Shown piece by piece: positions 55,781 to 64,000 of a DNA stretch of 64,000 bases (position 1 is its first letter; every line of letters starts with the position of its first letter). This DNA is from Anaeromyces robustus (taxonomy: Eukaryota > Neocallimastigomycota > Neocallimastigomycetes > Neocallimastigales > Neocallimastigaceae), in contig MCFG01000137.1 of the NCBI GenBank assembly GCA_002104895.1, positions 62,001 to 126,000 on the forward strand, given 5' to 3'. Below the pieces are notes generated by a model, which made no database searches, was not told the DNA's origin, and was given only the letters and a program-made list of their open reading frames with translations. The translations under genes were made by a program, and so were the position numbers.

Positions 55781-56722
55781 TTATTCAAAAGATTCAATAA
55801 TAAAGTTTTTTATTTTTTCATAAGCTTCTTTACTTTCAGGATTGGTTTTATAAAAAATTGGATAAGTATGAAACATACCTTCTTGATTAATTAATTCAAC
55901 ATTATTACTACCTTTTTCTTTTATTTTTTTAACAATTTCTAAAGTATCATCCAGTAATACTTCATCACTTCCAACAATAAAAAGTGATTTTATAAAATCT
56001 GTATAATCACCATATATAGGTGAAACATAGGGATCTTCTCTATTGGCATCACCAATAAAACAAAATATTTCAGAATCTTTTAAAATATTAAATTTTTCTT
56101 GAGTTAATGGACTATTTTTTTCACCCATTTGAACATCTTTTTGATAATTTGTGTAATAACTTTTACCAGTACCTGTCATATCTGTCCAAGGTGATAAAAA
56201 GAAACCTGCTTTTGGTGATACATTTTCTTCATTTTTGATCTTAAGTATTAAGGATAAGGCTAAATTACCACCTGAAGAATCACCACCAATAATAATATCT
56301 TTTGGGTTATAATTTTTTGTTAATACTTTCCATAGATCATAGGCTTGATTTAATTGTGTTGGATATTTATATTCAGGGGCAACATCATAATCTAATAAAA
56401 TTACTTCAATATCATCTCTTAAATCACAAAAAGGAATAGTAAATGTTTGATATATATTAGTTAATTTTGCTATATATGCTCCTCCATGAAGATAATAAAT
56501 AATTTTTTTCGCTGGTTTATTAGTATCTTTTGTAATAATTTGATATCTAGTTTTATTATCAGTTTCTTTTCTAGTTATCTTATAACCTTTTTTATTAATG
56601 TCTTTTAATCCTTTCACATTTATCTTTTTTATTGTTTCTACTAGATTAGGGTGTACTATTGGATTTATATTGAAATAATTTCTTATAATAATTCTAAAAA
56701 TTCTAGTTCGTAAAGATACCAT
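55781..56722 (-). CDS. Alpha/beta-hydrolase, hormone-sensitive-lipase-type esterase
   Basis: A single-exon protein of 313 residues, usual for the HSL (bacterial family IV) esterases. The oxyanion-hole motif is HGGA (79-82, in YYLHGGAYI). The nucleophile elbow is GDSSGG (147-152) with Ser149. The acid is probably Asp253 (GSDEVLLDD) and the base His285 (GMFHTYP). DYDVAPEYKYPTQLNQA (111-127) is the conserved segment between them. Such enzymes cleave short acyl or aryl esters; gut-fungal members could act on acetylated or other esters, but the substrate is not shown. There is no convincing secretion signal: residues 1-20 (MVSLRTRIFRIIIRNYFNIN) are amphipathic, so an intracellular or membrane-associated enzyme is likely. 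It diverges from the LDAH-like gene across 1.16 kb. Confidence 0.93.
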   Translation of the reverse strand: MVSLRTRIFRIIIRNYFNINPIVHPNLVETIKKINVKGLKDINKKGYKITRKETDNKTRYQIITKDTNKPAKKIIYYLHGGAYIAKLTNIYQTFTIPFCDLRDDIEVILLDYDVAPEYKYPTQLNQAYDLWKVLTKNYNPKDIIIGGDSSGGNLALSLILKIKNEENVSPKAGFFLSPWTDMTGTGKSYYTNYQKDVQMGEKNSPLTQEKFNILKDSEIFCFIGDANREDPYVSPIYGDYTDFIKSLFIVGSDEVLLDDTLEIVKKIKEKGSNNVELINQEGMFHTYPIFYKTNPESKEAYEKIKNFIIESFE

Positions 56723-56782
56723 TTTATTATTATTCTTATCTAATATTTGCTTTATTCTAATTTTCTTTTTTTTCTAAAAACA

Positions 56783-56818
<36 letters not shown>

Positions 56819-57232
56819 TAATGCAATTTCAATTTATCAAGATAATAATTAAATATAAAATTATTTATTTCTTTATTATTTTGTTTTAATAAACTTTGTT
56901 GTTGTTATGTATATATAATATATTTTATCCTTAATTTATTTATTTATTTACTTTGTTTACTTTTATAAAATCAATATATATATGAATATATTATGAATAT
57001 AAATAACAAAATATTAGTATGTAATATATGAATAAAAAAGTAAATGATTATATTAATAAATATTGTTTTTTTTCTTTTTCTTCTTTTATTATTTGTTATT
57101 ATATGAAATGGTATAGTTCTTAATATTCTTTATTATATTTTTTTTAAATAATTATTATTTAGTTTAATGAATAATTTTTAATATTAAGATTAAAAGAATT
57201 TTTTTTAAAAAATATTTACTTTATTATTACAA

Positions 57233-57308
57233 ATATATTTTTCAAATTGGTAAATTATTTGATAAAAGAAATATATTTTTCAAATTGGTAAATTATTTGA
57301 TAAAAGAA
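57233..57308. repeat. Perfect 38-bp tandem duplication
   Basis: The 38 bases at 57233-57270, including TTCAAATTGGTAAATTATTTG, recur without change at 57271-57308, inside the divergent promoter region. Confidence 0.92.
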
Positions 57309-57373
57309 ATAAAATTTTTAATTTTGGTATTTTTAATTAATTTTATAGTTTCAACCAATAGATAAATAGATAT

Positions 57374-57460
57374 ATGATGTAGTAGCGAAAAATTTTTTTT
57401 AAATTAATGGTGGAAAATTTATGTTGTAGCAAAAAAATTTAAATTAATGATGGAAAATTA
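57374..57460. repeat. Imperfect 40-47-bp tandem duplication
   Basis: ATGATGTAGTAGCGAAAAATT with AAATTAATGGTGGAAAATT is repeated as ATGTTGTAGCAAAAAAATT with AAATTAATGATGGAAAATT. It lies just downstream of the perfect 38-bp duplication. Confidence 0.8.
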
Positions 57461-57887
57461 AAAGAAGGACCAAATTAATATAATATTAAATATATATAAT
57501 ATTATTATATATATTTGTTTTCTAGAAAAAGTTAATACTGGGTTAATATAATTATTTTTTATAGCTTTATTATTATTTGATTATTAAAATTCTAACAAAA
57601 AGTTATATAAACATATAATTATAAAGAAATAATTAATAAAATACCTATAAGTATTAATATTTATACTTTCTGTATTTTCTTTTTAAATAAAAAATTATAA
57701 TAAAGTATATGGCTTTATATTAATTATCTTAAAAAAAATTTTTTAATAACAGTAATTATTGGTTAGTTTTTTTTTATTTATTTTTTCAATTTTTATATAT
57801 ATATAGAGTTATTCGGTATTTATTATTATTTTTTTTTTCTAAATTTTTAAGACATTTATTAAAAAAAATATATATATATATAATTAA

Positions 57888-59270
57888 ATGACTGCGGAAG
57901 AAACTAAAACTTCTGAAAATACTTTAAATTTCACTGACAGTAATGAAGAATTATTAGATATAAATGGAGTTTCAACAAAAATTTTATATATTAAAGCTGA
58001 AAATATTCCAGAAAATTCAGCAAGAACAGTTTTAATTTTTCTTCCAGGTAATAAATGAAAATTCATTTTCATTAATAATATAAAATATTGTTTTTTTTTT
58101 TTTTTTTTAAAAAAAAAAATAAAAAAAGTAAAGAATTTTAAAATAATTTAAATTTAAATTTAAAAGATATATAACGTCTTTATAAATTGTATACTTTTAT
58201 TTTTAATAATTATATTTTTTTTTCTTGTAAATAAAAATTTCACTGTATATACAATTATGCTATATTTATTTATTCATATATTTACAATATTTTTATTTTG
58301 GTTATAATTATATTATATATTATATTATATATATATATTTTATATTTATATTTATTTTTTTTTAAAAAAAAAAAAATAAAAATAATACATTAGGAAGTCC
58401 TGGTGTCATTAATTATTATCGTAGATTTATAGGACAAATATATGATACTTGGGATAAACAAATTGATATATATGGAAGTATGTATATATATATACATATA
58501 ATTATTATTATTTTTTATTATTTTCTTTTAAATAGGTACAAGTATATTATATCAAGTATTTACATGTATTTTTTTTTTTATTTTTTATTTTTATAAATTT
58601 GTAATTTTTTAAATTTTATCATTATTAGTCGAACATATAGGACATACTGATAGAAAGTTAGAAGGAGAACATATTTTATATTCAAATCAACAACAAATTG
58701 AATCCAAAATTAGTTTTTTTGATATGATAAAAAGTAAACCAGAATATTCACATCCTGATACTAAAATATATATTATGGGTCATTCTCTCGGTGGATATAT
58801 GGCTTTAAGAGTATATATATAATAATTTTTATATATATAATTATTTATTTATTAAATAGAAATAAATTTTAAAAATTAAAATTATTAATTTAAAATATTA
58901 ATGTAATTGAATTATCTTTTTTTTTTTTTTAAAAAAAAATATTTTTTTTTACTCATTTCATTCTTTATTATTTTATATATATACATCAAATTATATTAAT
59001 AAATAGTTATTTGAAGCTCGTCCAAATTCTGGAATTACTAAAGTATTTTTAATTTTTCCAGCAATTCATGAAATTGAGAAAACTCCACAAGGTATCGCTA
59101 GTTTTAGATTTATAAAATATGATTTTGAAAGAAAAATTGCTTTTTTAATGACTAAAGGTTTGGACTTTTTACCAGTTTCACTTAAGTCATCTCTTGTTAG
59201 AAAAATAACTGGTCAAGATATTATTGATTCACTTGTAACAGCTAAAGAACTTTTAAGATATCCTTTTCTA

Positions 59271-59302
<32 letters not shown>

Positions 59303-59908
59303 TATATATTAATTGTATTAAAATAAAATACACATTATATGATTATATTGATATTTTAATAATATAATAATTTTCTATTATTATTATTTTTTTTTTTTTT
59401 TAATTTTATTGATAAATGCAATATTTAATTTAACATATTGTATAAAAAATATATAATTATTTATTTATTCATTTATATTAAGTTTATAATTATCCTTAAC
59501 CTTTGTTATTTGCTATTTATTTATTATATCTGTCTGTTAATTATTTATAATTTTTGCAAAAAAAAAAAAAAAAAAAAAAATACTTCACAAGCATTAAGTA
59601 ATGTTATTCATTTAACACAATATGAACGTCAAGATATTCAATCTATTGATGATCATATTGATTTTATTCGTGAACATATGAAAGAATTATTTTTCTATTA
59701 TGGTTCACATGATGGTTGGGCAACTTTAGAGCATTATGAATTACTAAAAGAACGTTTACCAGAACATACAAAATATAATAATATAGGGTTAGAGACATCT
59801 GATATGCCTCATGCTTTTCCTATAGGTGAAGTTTGGTCACAAATGTTAGCAGACCATCTTGTTTATGATTGGCTTCAAATTAAAAAACGTCCAGAAACAA
59901 CAGTATAA
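57888..59908 (+). CDS. LDAH-like lipid-droplet-associated hydrolase, last intron of AT-AC type
   Basis: Exons are 57888-58047, 58394-58477, 58629-58810, 59007-59257 and 59584-59908. The joined product is 333 residues, close to the 325 of human LDAH. Family features appear in order: oxyanion region FLPGSPGVINYYRRF, VEHIGHTD-type segment (here IEHIGHTD), nucleophile elbow GHSLGG (Ser134), acid in YYGSHDGW (Asp269) and base in DMPHAF (His302). LDAH proteins sit on lipid droplets and are weak sterol-ester or lipid hydrolases. The first three introns are GT-AG. The fourth has no usable GT donor and AG acceptor that keep frame, but AG|ATATCCTTTT at 59258 and AC|T at 59583/59584 restore it exactly. 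The ATG at 57888 is the first in frame and opens an acidic N-terminus (MTAEETKTSEN). Confidence 0.9.
59258..59583 (+). other. Putative U12-type AT-AC intron
   Basis: The 5' site ATATCCTTTT (59258-59267) matches the U12 AT-AC consensus perfectly. TCCTTAAC at 59493-59500 matches the U12 branch-point consensus perfectly. The first AC or AG dinucleotide after the branch point is the AC at 59582-59583, and ending the intron there joins exon 4 (phase 2, AG) to exon 5 (T) in frame. The weak point is the branch-to-acceptor distance of about 84 bases, which is long for U12 introns; it includes a 23-base A run whose length may be inexact. Confidence 0.7.
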
Positions 59909-59998
59909 TATTGAGTTATATATATATTTTTCAAGTTAAAAAAAAAAACGTCCAGAAACAACAGTATTATAAAAAAATATTATTTATTTTTCAAATAA
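59886..59998. repeat. Tandem duplication of the LDAH gene 3' end
   Basis: ACGTCCAGAAACAACAGTAT, which encodes the last residues of the LDAH-like protein, recurs at 59948-59967 after the stop. The following TTTTTCAA phrase is also repeated (59928-59935, 59986-59993), so a unit of about 61 bases was duplicated. Confidence 0.85.
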
Positions 59999-60755
59999 AA
60001 AAAAATAAAAGTAAAAAAAAAAAAAAAATAAAATAAAATAAAATAAAATTTATAAAAAAAAAATAAAATAAAAAATAAAAAATAAAATAAAAAATAAAAA
60101 ATAAAAAAATGAAATAATAAAAAATAGAAAGATCATAATTAAATAAATTTTAATTTTATTATTTTTTTATATCATTTATCTATTTTTTTTTTTTTTATTT
60201 TAAGAATATATTGTTTATATTATAAATAATAATATTAATCTAATTTACAAATGAATAACCAAAAAAAAAAAACACTGCTTAATTATTAATATAAAAATTT
60301 TGTTTTAAGATTTTAGTTTTATTTATTTTATATTTTTATTTATATATAATTTTTTTTAATAATTAAAAAATAAAAGTTTCATAAAAAAAATTTTTTTTGA
60401 AACATTTTATTTTATATTATATTATATTATATTATATTATATTATATTATATTATATTATATTATATTATATTATATTATATTATATTATATTATATTAT
60501 ATTATGCCAAAAAAAAAAAATAAATTTTCTAAATATTTAGAAATTTTACTTCTTTTTTTTATTATTTTTATTATTCTATTTCTATTTTATTATACATATA
60601 TTATTTGCTAAAAAAAATTAATAAATAGGAAAAAAAATTATTTATAAATCAATAAATTAAAAATTAAATATTTATTTTAATAAATACAATAGATATTTCA
60701 TTTGGTATCTTTTCAATATTTATTATTAATTCATTTTATATTATTGTTATAAAAT
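59909..60755. other. Intergenic between convergent genes, no gene seen
   Basis: Contains a partial duplication of the upstream gene's 3' end (to about 59998), AAAT/AAAAT-rich runs (about 60003-60110) and the ATTAT pentamer array. No coding frame. Confidence 0.6.
60414..60505. repeat. (ATTAT)n pentanucleotide array
   Basis: About 18 nearly perfect ATTAT units. Confidence 0.9.
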
Positions 60756-63419
60756 TTATTCATCATTTTCTTCTTCTTGATCTTCTTCTTCTTGAGCTTC
60801 TTCTACTTGTTCTTCTTCCTCTTTTTCTTCTTCTTGTCCTTTTACTTCTTCTCCCTTTTGTCCTTTTTGTCCGTTTTGTTCTTCTTCTTCTTCATAAACA
60901 GCTGTAATAGTTTTAGTTTCATTACCAGCGGTAACTGTATAATTTTCACCAACAATAATATTTGGTGTGGTAATAAGAATATCTGAGTAATCCATTTCTG
61001 GTTGATGAGTAATAATAACATTACCTTCACTATCTTTAACAATAATATCTGAACCAGCTTCTTGTAAATCTACAGTAAATTCAAGTTTACCTTGTTTAAC
61101 AACATGTGATTCCATTGGAGGACCACCTGGACCTCCTGGACCTCCTGGACCACCACCTGGAGGACCACCATGACCGCCTTGACCGCCTGGACCACCTGGA
61201 CCTCCGAATGGATTACCTGTTTGATTAAATCCTGGTCCCATACCACCTGGTCCCATACCTCCACTAAATGGATCTGTTTGATTAAATCCTGGTCCCATAC
61301 CACCTGGTCCCATACCTCCACTAAATGGATCTGTTTGATTAAATCCTGGTCCCATACCGCCTGGTCCCATACCGCCTGGTCCCATACCGCCTGGTCCCAT
61401 ACCACCTGGTGGACCTCCTGGACCTCCTGGACCACCCATCATCATTCCTGAACCTGTAGCTACAACAGTAGCACCTTTATCAATTATATTATTACTATCA
61501 GCATCTAATGAAGCCATATTACCATAAACATCACCAGATCCATTACTTACATAAACTTCTGCATTACCACCAATGTAAAGTAATCCATTAGAATCAATAC
61601 CATCAACATCTCCACCGGTAACCTTTACATAAAGTTTTCCACCTGTAATCTTAATATAAACTTGATCATCTTCTTCTTTTTCTTCTCTTTTACCATAACG
61701 GTTCTTATAACTACTATTATAATTAGTTGGAGTAGCTTTTCCATTCTTAGGATTAGAATATACTGTTTTAGTTTTAACAACTGTTTTAGTAATACGCTTT
61801 GTAACAACTCTTTTAGCTGGAAAACCATTATTATTTCCAAAGCCTCTATTATCATTTGGTCTTTTGCTATCATTTGGTCTTCCATTATATCTATCATTTG
61901 ATGGGAATGGACTCTTTGATCCTGAATTATTTTGTCTGCCATTTTGTCTGCCATTTTGTCTGCCATTTTGTCTGCCATTTTGTCTACCATTTTGTCTATC
62001 ATTGTGTCTACCATTTTCTCTACTATTTGGTATTTTTGGACTTTTACCAAAACCTGGAGTTTTAGTAGTAATAGCTGGTGGTGCTTTAGTTGACATACTT
62101 TCATCAATATTAGAAGGAACAGCCTTTGTAGTAGCAGGAATTGTTTTAGATGACATACCTTCATCAAAATCAGAAGGAACAATTTTAGTAGTTGTAACAG
62201 GAGGGGCTTTAGTGGATATACTTTCATCAATATCAGAAGGAACAGCTTTAGTAGTAGTAACAGGAAGTGCTTTAGTTGATATACTTTCATCAATATCAGA
62301 AGGAACTGTTTTAGTAGTTACTTGTGAAGTTTCAGAAACTTGTTTTGGTGGCATTTGACCTCCTGCTCCTGGTTGTTGTTGATTATCTCCCATACCCATA
62401 GTATTATTAAATCCAGGGAAACCACCACCACCTGGGAAACCACCACCTGGGAAACCACCTGGTGGTCCAAACATATCATTAGTTGCACCAATCTTTGAAG
62501 CATTTATACCATCATCTTTAGCATTAACATGAATTTCACCACCAACAATATCAATCATTTGACCTTCAAGACCTTCTTCACTTTCTGTAACATCAATATA
62601 ACCATCATTTATAGTAAGATGAGTTTCGGCATGAATACCATCTTTTCCTGATTTAACTACAATTTTACCTCCATCAATAACAACAAAACCTTTTTCTGGA
62701 TCAGTATCTTTACTAGCTTTAATAGCTGTATCTTCTGATTCAACATTAATATTAGCTTCTTTAATACTAACTGAATTTTTAGCTTTAATACCTTTTTCTT
62801 TAGCAACTACATTAATATTACCTGTAACTAATTTTAAATCCTTTTTACATCTAATACCTTCTTTATAATTACCAGTAACAGTAAGAGTACCTTCACCATT
62901 TAATGAAAGATCACTCTTTGCAAAAAGACATGCATCTGGTTCTTCATCTTCATCAACAGTATAATTAGTTGAATCAATAAGTGAATTTTCACCAATTGTA
63001 GTAATTACTAATTTATCACATTTAACTTCATAAAGAGCTGGACCATTTTCACTAACAATATTCATATTATTTAAAATAAGATGAATAAAATCTTCCTTTG
63101 TAGCAGCTATATAAACTTGTCCTTTTAATTCACCTTGAAGTACATATGTACCAGCAGCTGAAATAGTAACATTACCTTCATTAATTAAAAGACCTTCATT
63201 TGAAGAAGCAGTACAAGTTGTGCCCGAACATTCAATATTTATACTTGATTGTTCATCATAAGAAGAATCTAAATCTTTTTTCTTATATTCACCAGTTATT
63301 GGTCCTGGTGTTAAAGTGATTTCAACAGCTTCTGTTGAAGATTCTTCATCATCGGCTTTTACAAAGCCTAGAATAAATAATACTATAAGTATATTTGAAA
63401 AAAGTTTATAATATTTCAT
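60756..63419 (-). CDS. Secreted Cthe_2159-type carbohydrate-binding beta-helix protein with expanded loop repeats
   Basis: This 887-residue single-exon product starts with a clear signal peptide (1-22, FSNILIVLFILGFVKA). Residues about 30-312 and 585-655 together read like the Cthe_2159 carbohydrate-binding family of clostridia: GTYVLQGELKGQVYI, LTINDGYIDV, then VNAKDDGINAS, and later ITGGKLYVKVTGGDVDGIDSNG and NGSGDVYGNMASLDAD. The domain is right-handed beta-helix-like and the founding protein binds acidic plant polysaccharides. Between the two parts lie about 270 residues of low complexity: GGFPGGG, four or five TTKAVPSDIDESISTKA-type repeats, and an NGRQ array. A second run of GPGGMGP/FNQTDPFSGG repeats follows (about 660-765), then a beta-rich segment and an acidic Glu-rich end. 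Probably cell-wall- or matrix-associated. The family is mainly bacterial, so transfer is likely. No dockerin is present. Confidence 0.86.
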   Translation of the reverse strand: MKYYKLFSNILIVLFILGFVKADDEESSTEAVEITLTPGPITGEYKKKDLDSSYDEQSSINIECSGTTCTASSNEGLLINEGNVTISAAGTYVLQGELKGQVYIAATKEDFIHLILNNMNIVSENGPALYEVKCDKLVITTIGENSLIDSTNYTVDEDEEPDACLFAKSDLSLNGEGTLTVTGNYKEGIRCKKDLKLVTGNINVVAKEKGIKAKNSVSIKEANINVESEDTAIKASKDTDPEKGFVVIDGGKIVVKSGKDGIHAETHLTINDGYIDVTESEEGLEGQMIDIVGGEIHVNAKDDGINASKIGATNDMFGPPGGFPGGGFPGGGGFPGFNNTMGMGDNQQQPGAGGQMPPKQVSETSQVTTKTVPSDIDESISTKALPVTTTKAVPSDIDESISTKAPPVTTTKIVPSDFDEGMSSKTIPATTKAVPSNIDESMSTKAPPAITTKTPGFGKSPKIPNSRENGRHNDRQNGRQNGRQNGRQNGRQNGRQNNSGSKSPFPSNDRYNGRPNDSKRPNDNRGFGNNNGFPAKRVVTKRITKTVVKTKTVYSNPKNGKATPTNYNSSYKNRYGKREEKEEDDQVYIKITGGKLYVKVTGGDVDGIDSNGLLYIGGNAEVYVSNGSGDVYGNMASLDADSNNIIDKGATVVATGSGMMMGGPGGPGGPPGGMGPGGMGPGGMGPGGMGPGFNQTDPFSGGMGPGGMGPGFNQTDPFSGGMGPGGMGPGFNQTGNPFGGPGGPGGQGGHGGPPGGGPGGPGGPGGPPMESHVVKQGKLEFTVDLQEAGSDIIVKDSEGNVIITHQPEMDYSDILITTPNIIVGENYTVTAGNETKTITAVYEEEEEQNGQKGQKGEEVKGQEEEKEEEEQVEEAQEEEDQEEENDE
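61931..62012 (-). repeat. 12-bp NGRQ-encoding tandem array
   Basis: TTTGTCTGCCAT units (plus strand) repeat about seven times with a few substitutions, encoding Asn-Gly-Arg-Gln on the minus strand within the loop insertion. Confidence 0.88.
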
Positions 63420-64000
63420 ATTTTTTAAACAAAAAAAATTTTTTTTAATCTTCTTTTTTTCTTTTCTTAATATATTTAATTAATAAATAAAATATAATAA
63501 ATTTATATATACAAATTATTTACAAAAAAAAATTTATATTTAAATTTTAATTAATATGACGTAACTTAAAGAAAGAAAAGAAAAAAAAATTTTTTTTTGA
63601 GGAAATTTTTTATTTATATAGTAAAACACATAAAAGATTTTTCATAAATAATTTGTTAGAATATATTAAATATCATTAATAATTAATAATTAATAATTAA
63701 TAATTATTTATTTATAAATAGAATAATTTATATTTTTTAAATTATCTACAATATAAAGTTAATATATTATAGTATATTAATTAAATAAATTTAAATATTT
63801 ATTATTATAATATAAAAAAAAAATTTTTTTTATAAAAAAAAAAAACAAAAAAAACAGACCGCAAAAAATATATATAAATCCAAGAAATATAAAAATTTTT
63901 GATACGTACAATACTAATAATTTTATTTTGAAATAATTTTTTTTGGAAATTAATTTTTTATAATAATAATTATTTATTTCATTTTTTTTTTTTTTTTAAA
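63420..64000. other. Upstream region of the Cthe_2159-type gene, no other gene seen
   Basis: A/T-rich DNA to the right edge, with A and T runs. It presumably holds the minus-strand promoter, but no specific element can be recognised. Confidence 0.55.

Larger units (their letters stand above)
56723..57887. other. Divergent promoter region between two hydrolase genes
   Basis: The esterase (-) and the LDAH-like gene (+) are transcribed away from each other from this 1.16-kb space. It contains an AAT run (56785-56817) and two tandem duplications listed separately. No coding frame. Confidence 0.6.

Noticed and set aside
59235-59591. Ordinary GT-AG intron in the LDAH-like gene (GTAACA donor at 59235)
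   Set aside because: The donor leaves phase 0, and the only nearby AG acceptor (59590-59591) leads directly to CAT TAA, while the needed frame has no AG before it.
61070-62503. Overlapping frames inside the Cthe_2159-type gene on both strands
   Set aside because: Shadows of the Gly/Pro and NGRQ repeats.

Overview
The window is extremely A+T-rich nuclear DNA of a eukaryote. Non-coding DNA is close to pure A/T, with long homopolymer tracts and AAAT/AAT microsatellites; genes are short islands, several cut by small GT-AG introns. A secreted family-48 glycoside hydrolase ending in two six-cysteine fungal dockerin (CBM10) modules is a hallmark of anaerobic gut fungi (Neocallimastigomycota). Asn- and Gln-rich coding, a decayed ankyrin-repeat gene and a Cthe_2159-type beta-helix protein fit that assignment. 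I cannot name the genus from sequence alone.

Layout: 1-1580 (+), 3' part of a REV1-like BRCT gene that stops without a polymerase domain. 2689-9439 (+), a serine/threonine kinase with poly-Asn insertions and a tail of about 1,000 residues. 9440-19749, gene-free repeats. 19750-23694 (+), a 1,314-residue Gln-rich protein. 27486-29771 (+), GH48 cellulase with double dockerin. 30834-32012 (+), ankyrin-type pseudogene. 32872-34016 (+), low-molecular-weight tyrosine phosphatase (4 exons). 34972-35968, a possible transposon-like unit bounded by inverted GC-containing 15-mers. 38261-39022 (-), short-chain dehydrogenase. 39023-47074, gene-free repeats. 47075-49799 (+), plasma-membrane-type syntaxin (8 exons). 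52777-54569 (+), PAP2 lipid phosphatase (6 exons). 55781-56722 (-), HSL-type esterase. 57888-59908 (+), LDAH-like lipid-droplet hydrolase (5 exons). 60756-63419 (-), secreted Cthe_2159-type carbohydrate-binding protein.

The genes do not form a single pathway. The GH48 enzyme and the Cthe_2159-type protein are secreted and would act on plant cell wall; both families, and perhaps the SDR, are mainly bacterial, intronless here and less A+T-rich, which fits horizontal acquisition. The stretch 52777-59908 holds three lipid-related enzymes side by side.

The most notable observation is the last intron of the LDAH-like gene. No GT-AG junction joins the two exons in frame, but an AT-AC junction does, with a perfect U12-type 5' site (ATATCCTTTT) and a perfect U12 branch-point match (TCCTTAAC). 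This suggests a minor-spliceosome intron in an anaerobic fungus.
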